A DNA stretch of 64,000 bases from Sphingomonas sp. HITSZ_GF. GTDB lineage: Bacteria; Pseudomonadota; Alphaproteobacteria; Sphingomonadales; Sphingomonadaceae. This document shows positions 8,027 to 17,899 of the stretch, piece after piece. Where the stretch lies: NCBI RefSeq assembly GCF_029543155.1, contig NZ_JARQXA010000002.1, forward strand, positions 310,001 through 374,000, in the 5' to 3' direction. Positions within the stretch are counted from its first letter, which is position 1. Each line of letters opens with the position of its first letter. The notes under the pieces were generated by a model, which ran no database searches, was not told where the DNA came from, and was given only the letters and a program-made list of their open reading frames with translations. A program made the translations under genes and the position numbers.

Positions 8027-9217
8027 ATGAATTACGAGGCAGGGATGTTCGGACGACAGGAGCGGCTGGAGTACACGGGTGAGGATGCGCCGAAGTCGCG
8101 GCGCTGGCTCTGGATCACTCTGGCCGTGGTAGCGATCATCGCCATCGCCGCCTTCTTCATGATGGGCAATCGCGACGGCGCGGCGACCAAGAAGGCCGCG
8201 GCGCCCAAGGGCGAAAACAGCGCGCAGATCCCGACCGTTACGGTCGCGGTGCCGGGCCGCCAGTCGGTCCAGACCGTGATCAGCGGCACCGGCAGCCTTG
8301 CCGCCAAGCGCGAGATGCCCGTTGGCGTCGCCGGCGAAGGCGGACTGGTCACGCGCGTGCTGGTCGAGCCGGGTGTCTGGGTCGGCAAGGGCCAGGTCCT
8401 CGCCACCGTCGATCGCTCGGTGCAGGTGCAGACCGCCAGCTCGCTGGCCGCCTCGGTGCGCGTCGCCGAAGCCGATGCCAAGCTTGCCCAGGCCAATCTC
8501 GACCGCGCGCAGAGCCTCGTCTCGAACGGCTTCGTCTCCAAGGCGGACATCGACCGGCTGACCGCCGCGCGCGACCAGGCTTCGGCCCGCGTCCGCGTCG
8601 CCCGCGCCCAGCTTGCCGAAACCAACGCCCGCAACGGCCGGCTCGACATCCGCGCGCCGGAAGCCGGGCTGGTGCTCACCCGCCAGGTCGAGCCGGGCCA
8701 GATCGTCAGCGCCGGATCGGGCGTGCTCTTCCGCATGGCGATGGGCGGCCAGATGGAGCTGCGTGCGCAGCTCGCGGAGGCCGATCTCCAGCGCACCCGC
8801 GTCGGCTCGACCGCGCAGGTGACGCCGACCGGCAGCACCCAGGTGTTCAGCGGCACGGTGTGGCAGGTCTCGCCGGTGATCGATCCGAACACCCGCCAGG
8901 GCATCGCCCGCATCCAGCTCAACTATAATCCGGCGCTGCGCCCGGGCGGTTTCGCCGCGGCGCAGATCATCACCGGTTCGAGCGAGGCGGTGATCCTGCC
9001 CCAGTCGGCGATCCAGAGCGACGCGCAGGGCAATTACGTCTATACGCTCGACGCGCAGAACAAGGCGGTGCGCACTCCGGTCACCACCGGCGAGGTCACC
9101 GATGCCGGCGTGTCGATCACCCAGGGGCTGAGCGGCAGCGAGCGCGTGGTGCTCACCGCGGGCGCCTTCCTCAACCCGGGGCAGAAGGTCATCCCCCAGG
9201 GCCTCAAGAAGCAGTAA
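8027..9217 (+). CDS. RND efflux periplasmic adaptor (MFP) subunit
   Basis: A 396-residue membrane-fusion protein that links an inner-membrane RND pump to an outer-membrane channel. An N-terminal anchor (WLWITLAVVAIIAIAAFFMM) is followed by the lipoyl/barrel-sandwich half (EGGLVTRVLVEPGVWVGKGQ), an alpha-hairpin coiled coil (about 130-200, with LVSNGFVSKADIDRL), the second lipoyl half (LDIRAPEAGLVLTRQVEPGQ), a beta-barrel and a membrane-proximal domain. The start is uncertain: ATGs at 8018, 8027 and 8045 are in frame, and the last has GAGG upstream. The pump gene begins 12 bases after the stop; no TolC-type gene is nearby. Confidence 0.9.
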   Translation: MNYEAGMFGRQERLEYTGEDAPKSRRWLWITLAVVAIIAIAAFFMMGNRDGAATKKAAAPKGENSAQIPTVTVAVPGRQSVQTVISGTGSLAAKREMPVGVAGEGGLVTRVLVEPGVWVGKGQVLATVDRSVQVQTASSLAASVRVAEADAKLAQANLDRAQSLVSNGFVSKADIDRLTAARDQASARVRVARAQLAETNARNGRLDIRAPEAGLVLTRQVEPGQIVSAGSGVLFRMAMGGQMELRAQLAEADLQRTRVGSTAQVTPTGSTQVFSGTVWQVSPVIDPNTRQGIARIQLNYNPALRPGGFAAAQIITGSSEAVILPQSAIQSDAQGNYVYTLDAQNKAVRTPVTTGEVTDAGVSITQGLSGSERVVLTAGAFLNPGQKVIPQGLKKQ

Positions 9218-9229
9218 GGGACGCGTCTC

Positions 9230-12200
9230 ATGAGCTTCCGGAACATCTCCGCCTGGGCCATCCGGAACCCGGTTCCGCCGATCGTCCTGTTCCTGTTCCT
9301 TACGGTTGCGGGCCTTGTCAGCTTCAACCGGATGGACGTGAACAACAATCCGGACATCGACTTCCCGATCGTCTGGATCTCGATCAGCCAGCCGGGCGCC
9401 GCGCCCAGCGAGCTCGAGACGCAGATCACCCAGCAGGTCGAAAGCGCGGTGCGCAGCCTGCAGGGCATCGACGAGATCAACTCGACGGTGACCGAGGGTA
9501 ACAGCCAGACCGTCGTCCAGCTCGCGATCGGCACGCCGATCGACCGCGCGGTGGAGGACGTGCGCAGCGCCGTGCAGCAGGTGCGCGGCAACCTGCCCGA
9601 CGGCATCCTGGAGCCGCAGATCGGCCGCGTCGATTCGGCCAGCGACAACGACATCGCCAGCTTCACCGCGGTCGCCACCGACATGACGGTCGAGCAGCTG
9701 AGCTGGTACATCGACAACACTGTCGCCAAGTCGCTGCTGTCGATCGAGGGCATGTCGGCGGTGAACCGCAACGGCGGCGTCAACCGCGAGATCCGCGTCC
9801 AGCTCGATCCCGCGCGCCTCCAGTCCTATGGGCTGACCGCGAGCCAGGTAAACAACCAGCTGCGCTCGGTGAACCTCAACGCGGCCGGCGGGCGCGCCGA
9901 GATTTCGGGCTATGAGCAGTCGGTCCGCGTGCTCGGCAACGCCAAGGACGCCTATACGCTGGGCCAGACCCAGATCTCGATGGGCGGCGGGCGCACCGTG
10001 CGCCTGGCGGACATCGCCACCGTGCAGGACAGCTTCGCCGAAGTGCGCAGCAGTGCGCGGTTCAACGGTCATGCGGTGATCTCGTTCGACATCCAGCGCG
10101 CCAAGGGCGCTTCGGACGTCACCATCTACAACGAGACGCAGAAGAAGCTCGCCCAGCTCGAGAAGAACAACCCCAAGGTTCATTTCGAGCTGCTGTCGAA
10201 CTGGAGCCGCTACGCCAAGGAACAATATGATTCCGCGATGGAGGCGATGATCGAAGGCGCCGCCCTCGCCGTCGTGGTCGTGTTCCTGTTCCTGCGCGAC
10301 TGGCGCGCGACGATCATCTCGGCGCTCGCCATCCCGCTCTCGTCGATCCCCGCCTTCTGGTTCATGGACCTGCTCGGCTTCACGCTGAACCAGATGACGC
10401 TGCTCGCGCTCAGCCTGGTGGCCGGCGTGCTGGTCGACGATGCGATCGTGGAGATCGAGAACATCGTCAGGCATATGCGGATGGGCAAATCGGCCTATCA
10501 GGCCTCGATCGACGCGGCGGACGAGATCGGCGTGGCCGTGCTCGCCACCACCATGTCGATCGTCGCGGTGTTCCTGCCGGTCGGCATGATGCCGGGCATC
10601 TCGGGCCAGTTCTTCAAGAATTTCGGCCTGACCGTCGTCGCGTCGGTGCTGATGAGCCTTGCCGTGGCGCGCCTCGTCACCCCGATGATCGCGGCCTATT
10701 TCCTCAAGGCCAAGGGCCATGTCGCGCACGGCGAGGGCCCGGTGATGGACGCCTATGTGAAGCTGCTGCGCTGGACGCTGCGGCATCGCTGGTCGGCCAT
10801 CCTGGTCTATGTGGTCTCGCTGGGCATGACGATCATGTTCTTCGCGATCCTGCCCAACACCTTCCAGCCCGAGCAGGATCAGGACCAGGTGACCGCGACG
10901 GTGGAGATGGTGCCCGGTACCACGCTCGATCAGACCGATCGCGTCGTGCGCCAGGTCGCCGAGCGGCTGCGCACCGAGCCCAATGTCGAGAGCCTGTACG
11001 AGCGTGCCGGTCCCGGCAACGGCCGCGTGCTGATCAAGCTCAAGGACGATCGCACCGAAACGAGCAACGAGTTCACGCGTCGCCTGACCCCCGATCTGCT
11101 CAAGATCGCCGATGCCCGTGTCGGCTTCCGCTCGCAGGGCGGCTGGGGCTCGAGCGGCCGCGCGCTGACGATCACGCTGGGCGGCGAGGATCCGGTGCTG
11201 CTCACCAAGACCGCGCTCGCGCTTTCCGATCAGATGTCGAAGCTGCCCGAGCTGGTGGCGCCGCGCATCGCCGGCGACCTCAACCGGCCGGAAATCGTGA
11301 TCAAGCCGCGGCTCGATCTGGCGGCGAACCTCGGTGTCACCACCGCGGCGCTGTCCAGCGCTATCCGCATCGCGACGCTGGGCGACATCGACCAGAACAG
11401 CGCGAAATTCTCGCTGTCCGATCGCCAGATCCCGATCCGCGTGGCGCTTGAGGAAGATGCCCGCGCCAAGCTCGACACGATTAAGAACCTGCCGGTGCAG
11501 ACGCAGAGCGGCGGCTCGGTCCAGCTCGGCACGGTCGCGGACATCGCCTTCGGCACGGGCCCGACCAAGATCGAGCGCCTGAACCTGCAGCGCCGCGTCG
11601 TCGTCGGCGCCGATCTCGCTACCGATCCCAAGACCGGCAAGCAGGTCATCTCCAGCGTCGCGCTGAAGAAGATCCACGATCTGCCGGTGATGAAGAACCT
11701 GCCGGTCGGCGTGGCCGAGATGACCGTGGGCAACGTCAAGTGGCAGACGGAGATGATCAACAACTTCATCATCGCCGTGATGTCGGGCGTGTTCCTGGTC
11801 TTCGCGGTGCTGGTGCTGCTCTATCGCCGCTTCATGTCACCGCTGGTGAACATGGGTTCGCTGCTCAACGCGCCGCTGGGCGGGCTGATCGCGTTGTGGA
11901 TCGCCGGCCAGCCGATCTCGATGCCGGTCTATATCGGCGCGCTGATGCTGTTCGGCATCGTCGCGAAGAACTCGATCCTGCTCGTCGACTTCGCGCTGGA
12001 GGAGATGGCCAAGGGCGTCGACAAGTTCACTGCGATCGTCGACGCCGGGCACAAGCGCGCCCAGCCGATCCTGATGACCACGGTGGCGATGGTCGCGGGC
12101 ATGATCCCGACCGCGCTCTCGCTCAACGGCGACGCGTCGTTCCGCGCGCCGATGGGCATCACCGTGATCGGCGGCCTGATCCTGTCGACGCTGCTCACGC

Positions 12201-12382
12201 TGGTGATCGTGCCGGCGCTGTTCAGCCTGGCGGTGGGTCTCGAGCAATGGCTCGGGCCGCGCCTGTCGCGCCGTCTGCTCACCTACAAGCCGGGCGACGA
12301 TGGCAGCCGCGTGCTCGGCCAGGGCCATGGCGGGACGATCGAGCACAAGCCCGGGGACGATTCGCCGCAGCCTGCGGAGTGA
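9230..12382 (+). CDS. RND efflux transporter permease (AcrB/HAE-type)
   Basis: A 1050-residue proton-driven inner-membrane exporter. It has the usual twelve-helix plan: an N-terminal helix ([19 protein letters not shown]), two large periplasmic loops, and helix 4 with the proton-relay aspartate pair in [13 protein letters not shown]. The conserved lysine of helix 10 is in [15 protein letters not shown]. The C-terminal tail is hydrophilic. It forms an operon with the preceding adaptor. Substrate range (drugs, solvents or cell products) cannot be read from sequence. The opposite strand carries a very long open frame that is a GC artefact. Confidence 0.94.
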   Translation: MSFRNISAWAIRNPVPPIVLFLFLTVAGLVSFNRMDVNNNPDIDFPIVWISISQPGAAPSELETQITQQVESAVRSLQGIDEINSTVTEGNSQTVVQLAIGTPIDRAVEDVRSAVQQVRGNLPDGILEPQIGRVDSASDNDIASFTAVATDMTVEQLSWYIDNTVAKSLLSIEGMSAVNRNGGVNREIRVQLDPARLQSYGLTASQVNNQLRSVNLNAAGGRAEISGYEQSVRVLGNAKDAYTLGQTQISMGGGRTVRLADIATVQDSFAEVRSSARFNGHAVISFDIQRAKGASDVTIYNETQKKLAQLEKNNPKVHFELLSNWSRYAKEQYDSAMEAMIEGAALAVVVVFLFLRDWRATIISALAIPLSSIPAFWFMDLLGFTLNQMTLLALSLVAGVLVDDAIVEIENIVRHMRMGKSAYQASIDAADEIGVAVLATTMSIVAVFLPVGMMPGISGQFFKNFGLTVVASVLMSLAVARLVTPMIAAYFLKAKGHVAHGEGPVMDAYVKLLRWTLRHRWSAILVYVVSLGMTIMFFAILPNTFQPEQDQDQVTATVEMVPGTTLDQTDRVVRQVAERLRTEPNVESLYERAGPGNGRVLIKLKDDRTETSNEFTRRLTPDLLKIADARVGFRSQGGWGSSGRALTITLGGEDPVLLTKTALALSDQMSKLPELVAPRIAGDLNRPEIVIKPRLDLAANLGVTTAALSSAIRIATLGDIDQNSAKFSLSDRQIPIRVALEEDARAKLDTIKNLPVQTQSGGSVQLGTVADIAFGTGPTKIERLNLQRRVVVGADLATDPKTGKQVISSVALKKIHDLPVMKNLPVGVAEMTVGNVKWQTEMINNFIIAVMSGVFLVFAVLVLLYRRFMSPLVNMGSLLNAPLGGLIALWIAGQPISMPVYIGALMLFGIVAKNSILLVDFALEEMAKGVDKFTAIVDAGHKRAQPILMTTVAMVAGMIPTALSLNGDASFRAPMGITVIGGLILSTLLTLVIVPALFSLAVGLEQWLGPRLSRRLLTYKPGDDGSRVLGQGHGGTIEHKPGDDSPQPAE

Positions 12383-12419
12383 ACTTGATCCCGTCTGATG
12401 TATTGGGGAGTGCGTGACC

Positions 12420-13679
12420 ATGTCGCGCGCTCCCCTTTCTGCATCCGAGGCGGTTCCCGCCGGCCTGCGCCAGATGCGGCTGGTGGCGACCGGCCTGCTG
12501 GTGGCGATGGCCGCGCTCTTCCTGCTCGCCCGCGCCTTCGACCATGTCCATCCGGCGATCGGCTATGTCCGCGCCTTTGCCGAGGCGGCGATGGTCGGCG
12601 GGCTGGCCGACTGGTTCGCGGTGACCGCGCTGTTCCGCCACCCGCTCCACCTGCCGATCCCGCACACCGCGATCATCCCGCGCAACAAGGATCGCATCGC
12701 CTCCACCCTCGCCCAGTTCCTGCGCGACAATTTCCTCACCCCCAAGGTCGTCGCCCGCCGCATGCAGCGGCTGGACCTTGCCGGTGCCGCCGGGCGCTGG
12801 CTCGCCGATCCGGGGGCCGGCCGCGGGCGGCTGCGCGCCGGACTCGGCCGGCTCGCAGCGGACATATTGGAGGCGCTCGACCAGGAGCGGCTCGGTGGCA
12901 TGGTCAAGCACACGATCGCCGCCCGGCTGCGCGCGCTCGAGATCGCCCCGCTGCTCGGCCGCGCGCTCGAGGCGGCGATGCTGGAGGACCGCCACCGCCC
13001 GCTGCTCGACGGCATCGTCCGCTGGGCCGCAAAGGTGCTCGACGCCAACGAGCACATGATCCGCCAGATGGTGCACGAGCGCTCGGGCGCGGTGATGCGC
13101 TGGACCGGGCTGGACGAGACGCTCGCCAACAAGATCATCGAGGGCCTCGCCCGGCTGATCGGCGACATGGCCGAGGACCCCGGCCACCCGCTGCGCGCCA
13201 AGGCCGAGGAAGGCATCGCCCAGCTCGCCCGCGACCTGCAGGATGATCCCGAGCGGCGCGCCCAGGTCGAGCGGTTCAAGAACGAGCTGCTCGACAATCC
13301 CGCGCTGGCCGATTGGTGGATGGGGATCTGGGAAACCGGGCGCGCGGCGCTGCTGCGGGCGGCGCGCAACCCCGATGCGCTGCGCACCGGCGCGTTCGGC
13401 GACGCGATGCGCCAGCTTGGCCACACGCTCCAGACCGATCGCCGGCTGGCCGACACGATCAACCGCTTCGCCCGGCGCAGCGCGGTCGGCGCCGCGACCG
13501 ATTATGGCGACGGCATCGTCCGGCTGGTCTCGGACACGATCAAGGGCTGGGACGCACAGACGGTCACCGGGCGCCTGGAGAACGCAGTCGGCCGCGACCT
13601 CCAGTACATCCGGATCAACGGCACGCTGGTCGGCGGGCTGGTCGGCGTGGCGATCCACGCCATCGACGCGCTGCTCTGA
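12420..13679 (+). CDS. DUF445 membrane protein
   Basis: A 419-residue DUF445 (YjiN-like) protein. There is an N-terminal membrane region (RLVATGLLVAMAALFLLARA then a short second helix near EAAMVGGLADWFAVTALF), a long charged helical central part and a C-terminal hydrophobic helix (LVGGLVGVAIHAIDALL), so the bulk lies between two membrane anchors. The conserved GGLADWFAVTALFRHP is the family hallmark. The ATG has GGGGAG nine bases upstream; the GTG two codons earlier is too close to it. Function is unknown. It is 37 bases after the RND gene and could be cotranscribed. Confidence 0.88.
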   Translation: MSRAPLSASEAVPAGLRQMRLVATGLLVAMAALFLLARAFDHVHPAIGYVRAFAEAAMVGGLADWFAVTALFRHPLHLPIPHTAIIPRNKDRIASTLAQFLRDNFLTPKVVARRMQRLDLAGAAGRWLADPGAGRGRLRAGLGRLAADILEALDQERLGGMVKHTIAARLRALEIAPLLGRALEAAMLEDRHRPLLDGIVRWAAKVLDANEHMIRQMVHERSGAVMRWTGLDETLANKIIEGLARLIGDMAEDPGHPLRAKAEEGIAQLARDLQDDPERRAQVERFKNELLDNPALADWWMGIWETGRAALLRAARNPDALRTGAFGDAMRQLGHTLQTDRRLADTINRFARRSAVGAATDYGDGIVRLVSDTIKGWDAQTVTGRLENAVGRDLQYIRINGTLVGGLVGVAIHAIDALL

Positions 13680-13686
13680 GCGAGAA

Positions 13687-13765
13687 CGTCATCCCGGCGA
13701 AAGCCGGGATCTCAGGCGGCTCTTTCCCACGATCGCACGAGATCCCGGCTTTCGCCGGGATGACG
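13687..13765. repeat. Intergenic inverted repeat element, copy 1
   Basis: Two perfectly complementary 27-nt arms (13687-13713 and 13739-13765) flank 25 bases. Each arm is itself a hairpin, CCCGGC-GAAA-GCCGGG. The element lies between convergent genes and may act as a bidirectional terminator. The left arm is identical to the left arm of copy 2. Confidence 0.9.
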
Positions 13766-13775
13766 ATAATGGCTT

Positions 13776-14222
13776 TTATGCCGCCTCGCGCTCCAGCAGA
13801 ACCTCGCCCTGGTCCTCGCCGTCCCAATAATGCGCGCGGGTGCCGTGCACCTTGATCAGCACCAGCCCGGGCGTATCGACGCCCTGCTTGAACCAGAGGC
13901 TGAGCCCCTTGGTCCAATGCGCCTCGAACGCCGCCTTGTCCTGGATCAGCTCGGCCAGGCCCTCGACATGGACGAACACCGGCTTCATCCCGAGCAGCCC
14001 GCCCTTGCCGTGAAAGGCCAGCCCGACCTGTGCATTCGCCTTCAGGTCGGCGACCAGGCGGGTGTCCTCGCAGGCGAAGAACCAGTTGTCGCCATCATAA
14101 TCGACTTCGCGGTTGTTGCTCATCGGGCGCGCCGCAATCGTGCCGCCCTCGCTATGCGTGGAGAGCATCGCGAAATCGACGTCCTTCATCATTTCCGCCA
14201 GTTGTTTCAGCGTCTTGGCCAT
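13776..14222 (-). CDS. Pyridoxamine 5'-phosphate oxidase-like general stress protein
   Basis: A 148-residue flavin-binding split-barrel protein like general stress protein 26. Visible features are the strand pair FAMLSTHSEGGTIAARPMS, then DGDNWFFACEDTRLVADLK and the late GLSLWFKQGVD. Such proteins bind FMN or F420-like cofactors; a redox stress role is likely but not proven. The ATG at 14222 has GGAGAGG upstream; longer in-frame extensions are GC artefacts. It is 49 bases downstream of the HAD phosphatase gene on the same strand. Confidence 0.87.
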   Translation of the reverse strand: MAKTLKQLAEMMKDVDFAMLSTHSEGGTIAARPMSNNREVDYDGDNWFFACEDTRLVADLKANAQVGLAFHGKGGLLGMKPVFVHVEGLAELIQDKAAFEAHWTKGLSLWFKQGVDTPGLVLIKVHGTRAHYWDGEDQGEVLLEREAA

Positions 14223-14271
14223 GATCCTCTCCGCATCTTTCCGTGCGGGGAGAGAACGAACGCCGGCGCGA

Positions 14272-14943
14272 TTATCTCCAGTCGAGAAGCGGCCATCCCT
14301 TTTCCGCCGCCAGCTTCTGCAACGGCCCATGCGCATTGACCGCGAATCCCTCGTCCGCCCAGCCGAGCAGCGGCGCATCCGAGACATGATCCGAATAGGC
14401 GCGGACATACGCGCTGCCGCGCGGGATGGCCTGCCCCGCCATCCAGCTTTCGATGCGATGGAGCTTTACGGGCCCGTAACAGTTATCGCCTTCGATCAGA
14501 GAGAGAATCCGGCCTTGCCCATCGCGCTTCGCCTCGGTTGCAATAACGTCTTCGATGCCCAGGCGATGGGCGATCGCGGCGGCGTAATAGCCGTGCGAGG
14601 CGGTGGCCATGACGATGCGGTAGCCATCCGCCCGGTCGGCAGCGATCTGCGCGCGGGCGCCGTGGAGCACGCCGTGCATCGCTTCCTGCTCCGCGAACGC
14701 CTCGGCCAGCTGCGCCATCTCCTGCGGCGCGAGCGCCCCGCCGAGCAGCAGGCGCTGCGAGAATTGCTTGAGCCCGGCGCGGTCGACCCGCTTGAGCAGA
14801 TAGCCGATGCCGGCCACGCCCACCGCCGGGAACAGCGCCAGGCGCCACGGCGCACGCGCTCTTGCCGCCGCGATCAGGAACCGCGTCCAGGTCGGCGCGG
14901 CGGTGATCGTCTTGTCCATGTCGTAGATTGCGAGTTTATGCAT
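14272..14943 (-). CDS. HAD superfamily IB phosphatase
   Basis: A 223-residue HAD hydrolase of the phosphoserine phosphatase-like IB subfamily. Motif I is YDMDKTIT at 7-14 with the Asp nucleophile, motif II the serine or threonine in VMATASHGYY, and motif IV lies in YSDHVSDAPLL. A helical cap with a hydrophobic stretch (ALFPAVGVAGIGYLL) lies between motifs I and II. Similar proteins are annotated as phosphoserine, glycerol phosphate or lipid-linked phosphatases; the substrate here is unknown. The start is divergent from mlaE with 61 bases between. Confidence 0.85.
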   Translation of the reverse strand: MHKLAIYDMDKTITAAPTWTRFLIAAARARAPWRLALFPAVGVAGIGYLLKRVDRAGLKQFSQRLLLGGALAPQEMAQLAEAFAEQEAMHGVLHGARAQIAADRADGYRIVMATASHGYYAAAIAHRLGIEDVIATEAKRDGQGRILSLIEGDNCYGPVKLHRIESWMAGQAIPRGSAYVRAYSDHVSDAPLLGWADEGFAVNAHGPLQKLAAEKGWPLLDWR

Positions 14944-15004
14944 TGAAGCATCTACGAGCGGCAGCGCTTGCCGATCCAGCCCGAATCGCGGAAAGGTGCG
15001 CGCG

Positions 15005-16117
15005 ATGAGCGCCTTGGCCGATTTCGAACGGACAGATTCGGGTAGCGGCGGCGCAGTCCTCCGCTTCAGCGGCAATCTGTCGCTCGCCAATCTCGGCGAC
15101 CTGCCCGATCGGCTCGACGCAGTCGAAGGCGCGGTCACGAAGATCGACCTTTCGGGGATCGATCGGATCGACACCGTAGGCGCCTGGGTGATCCGCCGCT
15201 TCGCGCGCGACAAGGACGCCAGCATCGAGGGGCTCAACCCCGCGAGCCAGCACCTGTTCGACCAGGTCGTTGCCGCCGAGCATCCGATCGAGCTGCCGCG
15301 CCCGCCGGCCAGTCCCTTCGTCCATCTGCTCGCCGAGATCGGCGATGCCGTGTTCACTGCGATCCACACGCTCTACGGCCTGCTCGGCTTTCTCGGCGCC
15401 ACGGTGATCGCCTTCTGGAACGTCGCCACCCATCCGCGCCGCTTCCGCTTCCACGCCACCGTCCACCGTTTCGAAGTGGTCGGCGTCTCAGCGCTCGGCA
15501 TCATCGGGCTGATGAGCTTCCTGATCGGCGTGGTGATCGCGCAGCAGGGCGCGGTGCAGCTCCGCCAGTTCGGCGCCGAAGTCTATACGATCAACCTGGT
15601 CGGCCGCATCACGCTGCGCGAGCTCGGCATCCTGATGACTGCGATCATGGTCGCCGGCCGCTCGGGCTCGGCCTTTGCCGCGCAGATCGGCACGATGAAG
15701 CTCACCGAGGAAATCGACGCGATGCGCACGATCGGCGTCTCGCCGATGGAGGCGCTGGTCGTGCCGCGCACGATCGCGGTGGTGACGATGCTGCCGCTGC
15801 TCGGCTTCTATTCGGCGCTGATCGCGATCATCGGCGGCGGCCTGCTCTGCTGGGTGCAGCTCGACATTCCGCCGATCACCTTCGTCCAGCGCATCCGCGA
15901 GGTCGTGCCGCTCAACGACCTGTGGGTCGGGCTGATCAAGGCGCCGGTGTTCGGCGCGATCATCGCCATCGCCGGCTGCTTCCAGGGCATGCAGGTCGAA
16001 TCGGACGCCGAGCAGGTCGGCCGCCGCACCACCACCGCGGTGGTGCAGGCGATCTTCCTGGTGATCGTGCTCGACGCCTTTTTCGCGGTCTTCTTCAGCC
16101 AGATCGGATGGATATGA
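15005..16117 (+). CDS. mlaE: Mla-type ABC permease with N-terminal STAS domain (MlaB-MlaE fusion)
   Basis: A 370-residue permease of the phospholipid (Mla/Ttg2) transporter that maintains outer-membrane lipid asymmetry. Residues 1-95 form a STAS domain (VLRFSGNLSLANLGDLPDRL; KIDLSGIDRIDTVGAW), the role MlaB plays as a separate protein in E. coli. Residues about 130-370 are the MlaE permease, with the conserved GRSGSAFAAQIGTMKLTEEI and DAMRTIGVSPMEALVVPR loops. GGAAAGG lies eight bases upstream of the chosen ATG. Its stop overlaps the ATG of mlaF as ATGA. Confidence 0.93.
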   Translation: MSALADFERTDSGSGGAVLRFSGNLSLANLGDLPDRLDAVEGAVTKIDLSGIDRIDTVGAWVIRRFARDKDASIEGLNPASQHLFDQVVAAEHPIELPRPPASPFVHLLAEIGDAVFTAIHTLYGLLGFLGATVIAFWNVATHPRRFRFHATVHRFEVVGVSALGIIGLMSFLIGVVIAQQGAVQLRQFGAEVYTINLVGRITLRELGILMTAIMVAGRSGSAFAAQIGTMKLTEEIDAMRTIGVSPMEALVVPRTIAVVTMLPLLGFYSALIAIIGGGLLCWVQLDIPPITFVQRIREVVPLNDLWVGLIKAPVFGAIIAIAGCFQGMQVESDAEQVGRRTTTAVVQAIFLVIVLDAFFAVFFSQIGWI

Positions 16118-16926
16118 GCGACGATATCGTCATCTCCGTCCGCGGGCTGAAGAACTGCTTCGGCGACCAGGTCGTGCACGAAGGACTCGACCTCGATGTG
16201 CGCCGCGGCGAGATTCTCGGCGTGGTCGGCGGCTCGGGCACCGGCAAGTCGGTGCTGATGCGCTCGGTGATCGGGCTGCAGACCCCGGTGGAAGGCGAGA
16301 TCCATGTGTTCGGCGAGAACACGATCGGCCGCGACGAGACCGAGGCGACCGAGATCCGCAAGCGCTGGGGCATCCTGTTCCAGGGCGGCGCGCTGTTCTC
16401 CACGCTCACCGTGTCGGAGAATGTCCAGGTTCCGCTCAAGGAATTCTACCCCCGGCTCGATCCGGCGCTGCTCCAGGAGATCGCGGCCTACAAGGTGGTG
16501 ATGACCGGCCTGCCGCCCGAGGCGGCGCCCAAATATCCGGCAGAGCTGTCCGGCGGCATGAAGAAACGCGCTGGCCTCGCCCGCGCGCTCGCGCTCGATC
16601 CCGAACTGCTGTTCCTCGACGAGCCTACCGCGGGACTCGATCCGATCGGTGCCGCCGCGTTCGACGAACTCACCGCCTCGCTGCAGAAGACGCTGGGGCT
16701 CACCGTGTTCCTGATCACCCATGATCTCGACACACTCTACGCCATCTGTGACCGCGTGGCGGTGCTGGCGGACAAGAAAGTGATCGCAGTCGGAACGATT
16801 CCCGAGCTGCTCGCCTTGGATCACCCGTGGATCCAGGAATATTTCAACGGACCGCGCGGACGCACCGCGGTTGCCAGCGCCAAGGCACATGCCGTGGCCG
16901 AGGACGTGACTGAGGACAGGGGCTGA
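16114..16926 (+). CDS. mlaF: Mla-type ABC transporter ATP-binding protein
   Basis: A 270-residue cytoplasmic ATPase subunit. Walker A GGSGTGKS is at 39-46, the ABC signature LSGGM at 145-149 and Walker B with FLDEP at 167-171, followed by the switch histidine in LITHDLDT. An ATG two codons upstream (MDM) is an alternative start. Its stop overlaps the mlaD start as TGATG. Together with the fused permease and MlaD it makes up the inner-membrane MlaFEDB-like complex. Confidence 0.94.
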   Translation: MSDDIVISVRGLKNCFGDQVVHEGLDLDVRRGEILGVVGGSGTGKSVLMRSVIGLQTPVEGEIHVFGENTIGRDETEATEIRKRWGILFQGGALFSTLTVSENVQVPLKEFYPRLDPALLQEIAAYKVVMTGLPPEAAPKYPAELSGGMKKRAGLARALALDPELLFLDEPTAGLDPIGAAAFDELTASLQKTLGLTVFLITHDLDTLYAICDRVAVLADKKVIAVGTIPELLALDHPWIQEYFNGPRGRTAVASAKAHAVAEDVTEDRG

Positions 16927-17891
16927 TGGAAACTCGATCGAATCACGTGCTGGTGGGCGCCGTCGTGCTGATCCTGCTCGCCGTCCTCGCCCTGTTCATC
17001 GTCTGGCTTGCCCGCCTCTCGGGCGGCAACGAGCGCGAGTACGACATCTTCTTCCGCCAGGCGGTCGACGGGCTCAACCCCGGCTCGGCAGTGGCCTTTT
17101 CCGGCGTCCCTTCGGGCCAGGTGAAGGCAATCGAGTTCTGGAAGCCCGATCCCCAGCTGGTGCGCGTGCGCATCACCGTGAAGGACGAGGTGCCGATCCT
17201 CGAAGGCACCACCGCGACGATCCAGAGCAGCTTCACCGGTCCCAGCACCGTGCAGCTCGAAGGCGCGGTGAAGGGCGCGCCGCCGATCAAGTGCCCGCGC
17301 GAGAACCCGCGCGCCGCCTGCCCGCTCGGCGTGCCGGTGATCCCGACCAAGCCCGGCGGCCTGGGCGCGATCTTCTCGTCGGCGCCGAAGCTGCTCGAGC
17401 GGCTGACCACGCTCACCGAGCGGCTTACCGAGCTGCTGAGCGACAAGAACCAGACGTCGATCGCCGGCATCCTGGCGAACACCAACCGGCTGACCGATGC
17501 GCTCGCCGATCGCGGGCCGGAGATCGCGGCCACGCTCGCCGAGACGCGCATCGCCATCCAGAAGTTCGGCGTCGCCACCGAGCAGATCGGCAAGCTGGCC
17601 GAAACCGCCAACGGCACGATCGCCGAGGACGTGAAGCCGACGATCGCCAACCTCAACAAGACGATCGCTTCGGCCAAGAAGAGCATGGACACGCTCGACC
17701 TGTTGTTCAACGATGCGCGGCCGGGCGCACAGGCCTTCTCGAAGAAGACCATCCCCGAGCTCGGCCAGCTGATCCAGGACCTGCGCCAGATGTCCCAGTC
17801 GCTCTCCTCGGTTGCCGAGAAGCTCGACCAGGGTGGTGCCGGCAGCCTGGTCGGCAGCCCCAAGCTCCCTGACTATCAGCCCAAGAAGTGA
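16926..17891 (+). CDS. mlaD: MCE-domain substrate-binding protein of Mla-type transporter
   Basis: A 321-residue protein with one N-terminal membrane anchor (VLVGAVVLILLAVLALFIVW, 8-27), an MCE domain at about 38-115 (DIFFRQAVDGLNPGSAVAF, then GVPSGQVKAIEF) and a long helical C-terminal part (about 150-300) with heptad-like spacing. MlaD hexamers form a lipid channel on the periplasmic side. The protein is longer than E. coli MlaD because of the helical tail, as in many alphaproteobacterial MCE proteins. It is translationally coupled to mlaF. Confidence 0.92.
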   Translation: METRSNHVLVGAVVLILLAVLALFIVWLARLSGGNEREYDIFFRQAVDGLNPGSAVAFSGVPSGQVKAIEFWKPDPQLVRVRITVKDEVPILEGTTATIQSSFTGPSTVQLEGAVKGAPPIKCPRENPRAACPLGVPVIPTKPGGLGAIFSSAPKLLERLTTLTERLTELLSDKNQTSIAGILANTNRLTDALADRGPEIAATLAETRIAIQKFGVATEQIGKLAETANGTIAEDVKPTIANLNKTIASAKKSMDTLDLLFNDARPGAQAFSKKTIPELGQLIQDLRQMSQSLSSVAEKLDQGGAGSLVGSPKLPDYQPKK

Positions 17892-17899
17892 GACACGCG

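Noticed and set aside
7964..11677. 1237-codon open frame on the minus strand
   Set aside because: It lies opposite the RND adaptor and permease genes and has the Arg/Asp/His-rich composition of antisense GC shadows; no domain is visible.
13687..13765. Possible CRISPR-like repeat
   Set aside because: There are only two arms in inverted orientation with no regular spacers; it is a palindromic element.
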